Assembly (NCBI GenBank): GCA_016699405.1
Contig: CP064972.1
Location: 3,875,501-3,939,500 of the forward strand
DNA: 64,000 bases
Source of the DNA: Holophagales bacterium
GTDB lineage: Bacteria; Acidobacteriota; Thermoanaerobaculia; Multivoradales; JAGPDF01
Direction of reading: 5' to 3'
Position numbers and translations under genes: made by a program. The notes beneath the pieces were generated by a model. The model was not told the DNA's origin, searched no databases, and saw only the letters and a list, made by a program, of their open reading frames with translations. Every line of letters begins with the position of its first letter. Position 1 is the stretch's first letter. Of this stretch, positions 18,846 to 26,141 are shown one piece after another.

Positions 18846-20336
18846 ATGCTCCCCTCGTCGCGCCTCGTCTGCGCGGGCTGCGGCCGCCCGGCCGATCCGA
18901 CCGATCCGGCACCGTTCCGCTGCGCCGGTGAGCATCCCGGCGACGAGATCGACCACGTGCTGCGGCGCGAGCTCGGGCCGGTCGCCTCCGCCGCCCGCGA
19001 TGCGGCACGCACCCTCTTCGCCGATCCCGAGCCGAACCCGTTCCTGCGCTACCGCCAGCTCCTGCACAGCGACGCGACGGCGATCGCCGCCGGCTCGAGC
19101 GACGCGGAAAGGATCGCGACGATCCGTGCTCTCGACGCCGCGGTCGCCGAGGTCGACGGACGCGGGTTCCGCGCCACGCCGATGCGCTCCCATCCGGCGC
19201 TTGCCGACGCGCTCGGCCTCGGTCCACCGGGCGAGGCCTGGGTGAAGGACGAGACCGTCAACGTCTCGGGCTCGCACAAGGCCCGCCACTTCTTCGGCCT
19301 CCAGCTCTGGCTTTCGACCCACCAGAATGGGGACAGGCACCAATCTCCCAGAGACTCTTCGGACCGTGGAATCCATGCCTTCGACCGCGACAAAGGGTGC
19401 CTGTCCCCCGCGGAGGCACCCCTGGCGGTGGCGAGTTGCGGCAATGCGGCCCTGGCCGCGGCGGTCGTTGCCCGGGCCGTCGGTCGGCGGCTCGCGGTCT
19501 TCATTCCGCCGGATGCCTCGCCGGCCGTGGTCGAACGGCTGCGGTCGCTGGGCGCCGACCTGGCGGTCTGTCCCCGCCGAGCCGGGGAGTCGGGCGACCC
19601 CTGCTATCTGCGCTATCGCGAGGCGGTGGCGGCCGGGGCGGTCCCGTTCTCCTGCCAGGGCAACGAGAACGCGCTGGTGATCGAAGGCGGCAAGACGCTC
19701 GCCTGGGAGATGGTCTCGGATCTGCTGCACGACGGCCGCTCGCTCGACCATCTGGTCATCCAGGTCGGCGGCGGCGCGCTCGCCAGCGCCAGCTCGCAGG
19801 CGCTCCTCGAAGCCCACGCGCTCGGCGTTCTCCCCCGGCTGCCCCGCCTCCACACGGTGCAGACGGTCGCGGCGCACCCGCTCGAGCGCGCCTACGAACG
19901 AGTCGTCGCACGGCTGATCGCTTCACCGGGCGTCGGCGAAGCGGCTCCCGCCGGGCCGCTGGCGCGAGCCACCTGGATCCGCGACTGTCTCCCTGCCACG
20001 GCGATCGCCGACGTGCTCCACTACGCCGCCACCCACCGCGGGTCGTTCATGCGTCCGTGGGAGTCGACACCGGCGAGCGTCGCCCACGGCATTCTCGACG
20101 ACGAAACCTACGACTGGCTGGCGGTGCTCGACGGGATGCTGCGCACCGGCGGCGTCCCGGTGCTCGCCGACGAAGCGACGCTCGTCGAGGCGAACCGCCT
20201 CGCCGGCCGCGCGACCGGCATCGCCGCCGACGAGACCGGCACCTCCGGCCTCGCCGGTGCGCTCACTCTCGCTCACACCGGCGCCTTCGCCCCGGGCGAG
20301 CGCGTCGCGCTGCTCTTCACCGGCGTGCGTCGCTGA
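18846..20336 (+). CDS. Threonine synthase-like PLP enzyme, carrying an in-frame palindromic insertion
   Basis: A 496-residue fold-type II PLP enzyme. The N-terminus has a zinc-ribbon-like CAGCG as in threonine synthases. K145 in VNVSGSHKARHF is the Schiff-base lysine, ASCGNAALAAAV the asparagine loop, and QVGGGALAS the PLP phosphate loop. Between the lysine helix and the asparagine loop, residues ~160-188 (QNGDRHQSPRD onward) are encoded by a palindromic repeat element and are not expected in the fold. It sits where clusters of this kind have diaminopropionate ammonia-lyase (YgeX), but the sequence does not look like YgeX. The gap to the previous gene is 15 bases. Confidence 0.78.
   Translation: MLPSSRLVCAGCGRPADPTDPAPFRCAGEHPGDEIDHVLRRELGPVASAARDAARTLFADPEPNPFLRYRQLLHSDATAIAAGSSDAERIATIRALDAAVAEVDGRGFRATPMRSHPALADALGLGPPGEAWVKDETVNVSGSHKARHFFGLQLWLSTHQNGDRHQSPRDSSDRGIHAFDRDKGCLSPAEAPLAVASCGNAALAAAVVARAVGRRLAVFIPPDASPAVVERLRSLGADLAVCPRRAGESGDPCYLRYREAVAAGAVPFSCQGNENALVIEGGKTLAWEMVSDLLHDGRSLDHLVIQVGGGALASASSQALLEAHALGVLPRLPRLHTVQTVAAHPLERAYERVVARLIASPGVGEAAPAGPLARATWIRDCLPATAIADVLHYAATHRGSFMRPWESTPASVAHGILDDETYDWLAVLDGMLRTGGVPVLADEATLVEANRLAGRATGIAADETGTSGLAGALTLAHTGAFAPGERVALLFTGVRR
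19329..19408 (+). repeat. 80-bp REP-like palindromic element inside a coding region
   Basis: Terminal arms GGGGACAGGCACC (19329-19341) and GGTGCCTGTCCCC (19396-19408) are perfect 13-base inverted repeats around a 54-base centre. It lies within the PLP enzyme gene and keeps the frame open. The same GGGGACAGGCA/TGCCTGTCCC sequence recurs at 20369-20407. Such arms recall REP elements mobilised by REP-associated tyrosine transposases; no such transposase is in the window. Confidence 0.8.
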
Positions 20337-20368
20337 ACGGGGCTGGCCACGATCCCGCTCGAGAAGAC

Positions 20369-20413
20369 GGGGACAGGCATCGGGCTGCTCGAGCTCGTGC
20401 CTGTCCCTCTTTT
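20369..20413 (+). terminator. Second palindromic repeat copy acting as terminator between convergent genes
   Basis: GGGACAGGCA (20370-20379) and TGCCTGTCCC (20398-20407) form a 10-bp stem around an 18-base loop containing CTCGAG, followed by TCTTTT. It lies between the stops of the PLP enzyme (20336) and ygeY (20422), so it can end plus-strand transcription. It appears to be a shorter relative of the element at 19329. Confidence 0.6.
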
Positions 20414-20421
20414 CGTCCGGG

Positions 20422-21963
20422 TCAGCTTTCGGAGCGGTAGACGCTCGGGAAGCGCGCGTAGAAGGCGATGACCGGCGCGATCTCGCGCGTGTCGACGCAC
20501 TCGCCGATCTTGTGGGTGTTGTGCTCGATGCCGGGGCCGATGCCGAACATCGCCGGGTGGTGGAAGACACCCGCCGCGATCCAGCGCTTGCTCTCCGGCA
20601 CGTCGATCCCCGAGCCTTCGCGCGGCACCGGGACGCCGACGCCGTCGGTCGAGAAGACCCAGCGCGAGACCCGCGGCTCGCGCCGCCGTGCCCCGCCGGT
20701 GCCGTCGCTCTCGACCTGCGGCGTCACCACGCCGCGATAGGTCGCGACCGCCGCGCCGATCGCCGGGTGCGTCTCGGGAGTGAGCCAGCCCGGGTAGATC
20801 TGCGGGTTGCCGGGGACCACGCCGCGCCAACTCGGCTGGTCGTAGGTGGGGATGCGCACCTCGACGGTGAGCCCGGCCTCGCGGGCGCGAGCGACCGAGG
20901 CCAGCCGTTCGATATCGGCGCGCGCCTGCTCGGGGTCCTCACCCGCGGTGAGGCGCCGGTCGAAACGGAAGGTGAAGCGCTCCGGCACCGCACAGTCGCT
21001 CGGCGTCTCGAGTCGCGCGTCGCTCGCCGTGCGGCTGCCGGCGCCGAGGAAGGGGTCGCTGATGAAGCCGTCGCCGCGCCGGTACGCCTCGGCCGCCTCG
21101 GCGAGGATGGCGCCGCCGTACTCGAGCGGATTCCTCCCCTCGTGCGGCATCGAGCCGTGGCAGCTCTTGCCGGTCACCACGACCTCGATCTGCATCCGCC
21201 CGCGCTGCCCGCGGTAGATGCCGAGCGCGCCGCCGGACGAACAGCCTGTCCCCTCGGTGAGGATGACCACGTCCGGGACCCGCTCGGGAGGCGCACCCGG
21301 AAGCGCGTGCCGCATCACCCACATCGGTCCGCCGCCGTCGTTGTCCTCCTCGGCGACCGTGCCGTAGAAGCGCACGATCGTGCCGGCGAGCGCTCCCTGG
21401 GGACGCAGCTCGCGCAGGATCTTGGCGGCGACGATTTCGCAGACCACGCCGCCGAGTTGGTCGGCCGAGCCGCGCCCCCAGAGCAGGTGGTGCCACTCCT
21501 CCTCGGGCGGCAGGTAGCCGAGCTCGCGCTTGAGCAGCGCGGGATCGAGCTTGCCGGCATCGACGAGGCCGTCGTACGGGTCAAGCCCGCCGGCGCTCGC
21601 TTCGCGCCAGCGCGGGCGCAGCGCCTGCACGGTGTCGGTGTGACCGTCGTACCAGATGACCCGCTTCTCGGCCGCCGGCACGCCGTCGTCGCGGTCCTCG
21701 ACCTGCCACCAGAGGTTGCCGAAGTCGTCGAAGCCGACGTCGTCGGGACCGTCGACGGCGCCGTGCTCGAGGATCATCCGCCGGAGGTACTCGAGGCGCG
21801 GCCCCTCGTGGTTGGAGAGACCGCAGCGCGGATCGCCGCCCTGCTCGATCGTGCGGTCGACGTAGTCGGCGGGGATGCGGATCGCCTCCTTGAGGATGGC
21901 CTCCGCGAATGGGGAAAGCTCACGTGCGCGGCGAACGATCGCCGCGCTCAGGGAATCGGTCAT
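20422..21963 (-). CDS. ygeY: YgeY-type M20 metallohydrolase
   Basis: A 513-residue M20-family zinc hydrolase. ATG 21963 has GGAGG about ten bases upstream. Family marks are IWYDGHTDTVQ (metal His/Asp), WGRGSADQLGG, FYGTVAEEDNDGG (catalytic Glu pair), GQRGRMQIEV, GKSCHGSMPHEGRN, YDQPSWRG, WVFSTDGVG and GIGPG. These track E. coli YgeY closely (for example its GQRGRMEI and YDRPSW). The protein is ~110 residues longer than E. coli YgeY, with inserts near 115-150 and 395-420. In related clusters it is thought to hydrolyse a carbamoyl/acyl-diamino acid intermediate. It is convergent with the PLP gene. Confidence 0.87.
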   Translation of the reverse strand: MTDSLSAAIVRRARELSPFAEAILKEAIRIPADYVDRTIEQGGDPRCGLSNHEGPRLEYLRRMILEHGAVDGPDDVGFDDFGNLWWQVEDRDDGVPAAEKRVIWYDGHTDTVQALRPRWREASAGGLDPYDGLVDAGKLDPALLKRELGYLPPEEEWHHLLWGRGSADQLGGVVCEIVAAKILRELRPQGALAGTIVRFYGTVAEEDNDGGGPMWVMRHALPGAPPERVPDVVILTEGTGCSSGGALGIYRGQRGRMQIEVVVTGKSCHGSMPHEGRNPLEYGGAILAEAAEAYRRGDGFISDPFLGAGSRTASDARLETPSDCAVPERFTFRFDRRLTAGEDPEQARADIERLASVARAREAGLTVEVRIPTYDQPSWRGVVPGNPQIYPGWLTPETHPAIGAAVATYRGVVTPQVESDGTGGARRREPRVSRWVFSTDGVGVPVPREGSGIDVPESKRWIAAGVFHHPAMFGIGPGIEHNTHKIGECVDTREIAPVIAFYARFPSVYRSES

Positions 21964-22064
21964 CGGGTCGGATCCTCCGCGGGCATGAATGACGCGGTGT
22001 GGGCTCGGCGCGGCAGCGCCCCCGCGTCGTGCGAGCGTACCAGAGGACCCGCCCGGTCCGGCTC

Positions 22065-23537
22065 TCAGTCGACCGACTCGTCCACGGCCGAGGGCCCGCC
22101 GCCGGCGCCGAAGACGATCGACCAGACCCGCAGGTCGCCGCTCTCGAAGTCGTCGCCGTCGAGCCCGGGCAGATAGACGCGACCGACGTAGCCGACCGCC
22201 GGATTCGTCGCAAACGGTTTGCCGGCGAAGATCATGCGACCGCTCGCGGTTGCCGCGCCGGTGATGCCGGCCCGCACGTCGGTTACCGACGGAAAGGTGG
22301 CGTACGTGACCTTGCCGTCGCCGTCGAACGTCGGGTCGAGCTGACCGCGGACGTCGAGCACCGCGAGGTAGCCGTCCTGATGATCGCCGGGGGCACCCGA
22401 ATTGAACGTCCCCATCACGGCGATGCGGTCGCCGGGTGCCGGCAAGAGGGCGAGGTGCGGCTCGCCGACCGGGTCGCCGCCCACGAGGATCGAGAAGCTC
22501 GTCTTGCCACTGGACCCGAAGGTCGGATCCAGCGACCCGTTCGCCAGGAGGCGGACGACGCCGACGCCCATCGAGTTGCTCCCCGCATATCCGGCGACGA
22601 CGATCCGCCCGAAGCGATCGATTGCTACCGCGCTCGCCCCGTCGGGAAACCCGTCGCTCCCCGAGAAATCGACCGTCAGCTTGCCATCGCCGGAAAAGGT
22701 GGTGTCGAGCGTGCCGTCGAGGTTGAGACGCGCGACGGCGAACTGGCTGTCGGACTGGTTCGACGGTCCCGTGTCCGCCGCGCCGACGACCACCAGCTTG
22801 CCGTCGCTCTGCACGGCGATCGCTCGGGCCCGGTCGGTGAAGCCGCCGCCGGCATCGAAGTTCACCACCCGGCGCCCGTCCCCGTCGAAGCTCGTGTCCC
22901 AGGTCCCGTCGGCATTGAGCCTGCCGACGAGGAAGTTCCAATCGTCGGCGCCGAGGATCTCCTGGTGTGCCGAGCCGACCCACACCACCTTGCCGTTGAC
23001 CAGGCTGCCGACCCCCGCGACCTCGACCGGGACCGAGAGGTCGAGGTCAACCCGTCCGTCGCCGCCGAAGCTGGCATCGAGCGTGAAGGCCGGAGTCATG
23101 CGAAAGAACGCGGCGCGGTCCTCCGGGTCGGCATCCGGCCCACCGACGGTGCATCCCACGACGGCTCCTCCGCCGAAGGTGGGTGCGACCGCGTCGCCGC
23201 GATCGACCGCCCCGGTTCCGAGATCGAACGGGATGACCAGGCAGCTGTGCCCGCCGCCGATGTCGGTCACGCGGCAGACGAACGGATCCCACTGCGAGCC
23301 GTCGAGCGAGGTGCCGACGAACCAGAGATAGCCGTCGAGACCCGCAGCCAGTGCGTTGGCGTGAATCGAGCTCGCGGCGAGGTCGGGTTGTACGAGGCGG
23401 ATCCCGTCGCCACCGCCGAAGCCCGGGTCGAACTGGCCCGGCGCGACCGCGAGGGTGGGAGTCGGCAACGTCGAGCCCAGAGCGAGCGCGACGACGAGGG
23501 CGATAGGAGCGGCCGGCCGGACCAGAGAGCCATCCAT
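22065..23537 (-). CDS. Secreted delta-60 repeat propeller protein with FESG C-terminal motif
   Basis: A 490-residue exported protein. ATG 23537 (AGGGGGA upstream) gives a signal peptide ending PTLAVA. The body is built of delta-60-type repeats, each with LNxDGTLDTTFSGDGK-like and QSDGKLVVVG-like strands; at least six are visible, suggesting a beta-propeller. The tail has GDDFESGDLRVWSIVFG, the same kind of DGFESG...W motif that ends the upstream neighbour. No catalytic residues are recognised. It is 32 bases downstream of the next gene on the same strand, so the pair is likely an operon placed between ygeY and ygeW. Role unknown, presumably a surface or extracellular protein. Confidence 0.78.
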   Translation of the reverse strand: MDGSLVRPAAPIALVVALALGSTLPTPTLAVAPGQFDPGFGGGDGIRLVQPDLAASSIHANALAAGLDGYLWFVGTSLDGSQWDPFVCRVTDIGGGHSCLVIPFDLGTGAVDRGDAVAPTFGGGAVVGCTVGGPDADPEDRAAFFRMTPAFTLDASFGGDGRVDLDLSVPVEVAGVGSLVNGKVVWVGSAHQEILGADDWNFLVGRLNADGTWDTSFDGDGRRVVNFDAGGGFTDRARAIAVQSDGKLVVVGAADTGPSNQSDSQFAVARLNLDGTLDTTFSGDGKLTVDFSGSDGFPDGASAVAIDRFGRIVVAGYAGSNSMGVGVVRLLANGSLDPTFGSSGKTSFSILVGGDPVGEPHLALLPAPGDRIAVMGTFNSGAPGDHQDGYLAVLDVRGQLDPTFDGDGKVTYATFPSVTDVRAGITGAATASGRMIFAGKPFATNPAVGYVGRVYLPGLDGDDFESGDLRVWSIVFGAGGGPSAVDESVD

Positions 23538-23569
23538 CCTGTTGTTCCCCCTTGAAGCGTGAGCGCGCG

Positions 23570-24838
23570 CTACCACCGAGCCGTCGAGCCCGACTCGAAG
23601 CCGTCCCAGAAGAGCGTCACCACATTGGCGATGCAGTAGAGGTGCTGCTGACGCGCGCAGACGTACTTCGACTTCGCCGTCCAATCGGTCGATCTCGCCC
23701 AGGCGGCTCCTCCGGACAACCCGGACACGGAGTTGTCGCCGACCGTCCAATTGGCGCAGAGCCCGGTGAGATCGGCGATTCCAGAACCGTGGGTCCCCGT
23801 CCACACGAGGTCCTCGTTGCCCGTGTGATAGCTCCCGTCTTCGAGGACGTTCAGACTGTTGGAATTGACCCCATCGGTCAGGTCGAGCAGGCTCGCGGCC
23901 ACGGTATAGCCGTCGAGCCGCCGAAACGGCCCATCGGTGGTGATCCGGTCACGAGCATCGACGAGGTTGGTCGAGAGCCATGGCACGAACGACGCGGGAG
24001 ACGGCAGCCCGGCCGCCGCAGCGAGGCCCTGGCAGATCTTGTAGCCGGCATTGATGCTCGACGCCCCGCTGGCTTGCGGCCAGGAGGCGAGCTCGCCGGT
24101 GCCGATTGCCGACGTGACAAAGACGATCGCGCCGGGGCTCCAGGAGAGCGTGCTCGTCTCGCTCGGACCCGGCTCGAGGCAGAGCAGGCGGCGGGCCTGG
24201 TCGCAGGTGGGGCTATTGCGGTAGGTCCAGAGAATGCTCGAGGCGAGACCGTCCCCGGTTTCGCCGCTCTGCGACGACGAGCCCGACGTCCAACCGCCGC
24301 AGGTATCGCCGAGTCCGTTGCCGGTCCGGAAGGTCCCGGTCCAGTATTCGCGAGCCTCGTACCCCGTCGGCAGCTCGTTCTGAAGCTCGTCGAGCATGAC
24401 CGGCCGGTAGATCACCCCCTGCGCTCCGGTCAGCTCGTCGAGAGTGCCGGTGAAGTTGGAAATGCCGTTGGCGAGGTACCAGGGACCGCCGCCGGGCAGC
24501 ACCGCACCTCCGCAACCGTCGCTCTTCTTTCCGGAAAGCCCCTGCACGTGGCAGTACGCGTCGACCGCCGGGGTCGAGAGCCAGGCACGATAGGTGCTCG
24601 CGTTGGGCAGCCCGCCGGCCGTGGCGCGCGCCCGACAGACCGAGTCGGCGCGCTCGATGCCGGTGAGCCCCGTGGCCCCCGCCCAGGTGAAGAGGTTTCC
24701 GTTGCCGGAGACCGAAGTGACGAACGCCCGCCTCTTCACCGCCTGCGACGGCGCAGCGGCGAGGAGCATCAGCAGAACGGCGCCGAGCAGACGGGGAAAG
24801 AGCCTTCTCCCGAGATGACGAGACAGTTCCTGGACCAT
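23570..24838 (-). CDS. Secreted protein with two DUF1554/endostatin-like domains
   Basis: A 422-residue exported protein. GGAGG five bases before ATG 24838; the signal peptide is MVQELSRHLGRRLFPRLLG followed by AVLLMLLAAAPSQA. Two repeats of an endostatin/DUF1554-like lectin fold follow: residues ~36-215 (AFVTSVSGNGNLFTWAG, RADSVCRARATAGGLP, YRAWLS, CGGWTSG) and ~235-400 (VFVTSAIGTGELASWPQ, AGYKICQGLAAAAGLP, FVPWLS, CANWTVG), each with paired cysteines. The protein ends FWDGFESGSTARW, matching the motif in its operon partner. Likely a cell-surface or extracellular binding protein; ligand unknown. Confidence 0.75.
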   Translation of the reverse strand: MVQELSRHLGRRLFPRLLGAVLLMLLAAAPSQAVKRRAFVTSVSGNGNLFTWAGATGLTGIERADSVCRARATAGGLPNASTYRAWLSTPAVDAYCHVQGLSGKKSDGCGGAVLPGGGPWYLANGISNFTGTLDELTGAQGVIYRPVMLDELQNELPTGYEAREYWTGTFRTGNGLGDTCGGWTSGSSSQSGETGDGLASSILWTYRNSPTCDQARRLLCLEPGPSETSTLSWSPGAIVFVTSAIGTGELASWPQASGASSINAGYKICQGLAAAAGLPSPASFVPWLSTNLVDARDRITTDGPFRRLDGYTVAASLLDLTDGVNSNSLNVLEDGSYHTGNEDLVWTGTHGSGIADLTGLCANWTVGDNSVSGLSGGAAWARSTDWTAKSKYVCARQQHLYCIANVVTLFWDGFESGSTARW

Positions 24839-24890
24839 GTGGCCTCCCTGACAGAGCAAACGCCACCGGGAGGAAGACCGAACGATTCCG

Positions 24891-24937
24891 GAAAGAGAAA
24901 ACGCACCGGCCCGCCGACGGGAGGGTCGGCGGGCCGG
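24891..24937 (-). terminator. Rho-independent terminator after ygeW
   Basis: A perfect 13-bp stem (CCGGCCCGCCGAC at 24906-24918 with GTCGGCGGGCCGG at 24925-24937) and a six-base loop. Read on the minus strand it is followed by TGCGTTTTCTCTTTC, a U-rich run. It lies 35 bases beyond the ygeW stop. Confidence 0.85.
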
Positions 24938-24971
24938 CGGAGTGCGGGCGAAGCGCGGGAGGTGCCGGCGG

Positions 24972-26141
24972 TCAGCGGGCCGGGAGCGCGGCCAGTCTCT
25001 CGGCGAGACGCGCCGCCAGGCGAGGCTCCTTGGCGAGGGCGAGAGCGGCCATGATGACGAACGGCTTCTTGTTGGCCTGGCGGGCGAGATCGAAACGGAA
25101 GCGCTCCATCACCTCCGCGCTCACCTCGGCGCCGATGTCGGCCGGCAGGCAGTGCATGTACTGCGCCGCGCCGCCGCGCGTCGCCGCCATCTTCGCGGCG
25201 TCGCAGATCCAGTCGCGGTGCGAGGCGTTGCGCGCCAGAGCCCGGCTCTCGATCTCCTTCATCTTCGCGGCGTCGCCCCCCTTCCAGGCGCCGACGCGCT
25301 CGAGCATCAGGTCGTACGGACCCCAGCTCTTCGGATAGACGACGTCGGCGTCGGCGAACGCCTCCTCCATCGACGAACAGAAGGCGAGGCTGCCACCGTG
25401 CTGCGCCGCGTTGGCATGCGCCGCCGCGACCGTCTCCGGGATCAGGTCGTAGCCCGGCGGATGCGCCAGGCGGACGTGCATGCCGAAGCGGGTCATCAGG
25501 GTCAGCAGACCCTGTGGCACCGAGAGCGGCTTCGCATAGCTCGGCGAGTAGGCCCAGCTCACCGCGATCGTCCGCCCGGCGAGCTCGCCGCCGAACCGCT
25601 CGCGCAGGAAGCAGAGGTCGGCGAGCGCCTGCGTCGGATGGTCGACGTCGCACTGCAGGTTGACCACCGGCACCTGGCGCGCGTCCTCCGTGGCCACGAG
25701 ATAGTCGGCGATCCCCTTCTGGACACCGCGCTGGAACTTGTTGCCCTCGCCGAGGATCAGGTCGTGGCGGATGCCGAGGGCATGAGCGTTCATGCCGAGC
25801 ATGGCGCCGGTCTCCTCCGGCGTCTCGCCGTGCGACACCTGCGTCGAGCCGCCCTCGAGGATCACCGGGCTGGCGCCGAGACGTGCCGCCGCACCGGCCC
25901 AGCTCGACTTGGTGCGCGTCGAGGCGTCGAAGAAGAGGGCGAGGTGGAGCTCGCGCGGGAAGAGCGCGAGATCGACGCCGGCGCGATCGAGCCGCTGGAA
26001 GAGGTCGGCGACCTCGCAGAGCCGGTCGATCTCGTCACGGCTCCAGTCCTGGGTGGCGAGGAGGCTCCGGCCGTGCAAGCCGGAAAGATCCTGTGCAGCG
26101 AGCTTCTCGACGAGTGGACGAAGGGGTTCGGACGGGCTCAA
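24972..26141 (-). CDS. ygeW: Knotted carbamoyltransferase YgeW
   Basis: A 389-residue member of the aspartate/ornithine carbamoyltransferase family. TTG 26141 overlaps the ygfK stop (TTGA), with GGAGG seven bases upstream. FFDASTRTKSSWAGAAARLG is the carbamoyl-phosphate loop. LILGEGNKFQRGVQKG, NLQCDVDHPTQALADL (the HPTQ motif), VSWAYSPSYAKPLSVP (the knot region) and YMHCLPADIG (HCLP) follow. It matches the YgeW group and not ATC or OTC. In the Se-XDH cluster it is thought to phosphorolyse a carbamoyl-amino acid to carbamoyl phosphate. A strong terminator follows. No carbamate kinase is in the window. Confidence 0.9.
   Translation of the reverse strand: MSPSEPLRPLVEKLAAQDLSGLHGRSLLATQDWSRDEIDRLCEVADLFQRLDRAGVDLALFPRELHLALFFDASTRTKSSWAGAAARLGASPVILEGGSTQVSHGETPEETGAMLGMNAHALGIRHDLILGEGNKFQRGVQKGIADYLVATEDARQVPVVNLQCDVDHPTQALADLCFLRERFGGELAGRTIAVSWAYSPSYAKPLSVPQGLLTLMTRFGMHVRLAHPPGYDLIPETVAAAHANAAQHGGSLAFCSSMEEAFADADVVYPKSWGPYDLMLERVGAWKGGDAAKMKEIESRALARNASHRDWICDAAKMAATRGGAAQYMHCLPADIGAEVSAEVMERFRFDLARQANKKPFVIMAALALAKEPRLAARLAERLAALPAR

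Noticed and set aside
18846..20336. Naming this PLP gene ygeX
   Set aside because: Its zinc-ribbon N-terminus and the SGSHKARHF lysine context do not match diaminopropionate ammonia-lyase; only position suggests it.
21244..21254. GCCTGTCCCCT as a third palindrome copy in ygeY
   Set aside because: There is no matching inverted arm nearby and the surrounding residues (EGTGCSSGG) belong to the YgeY fold.
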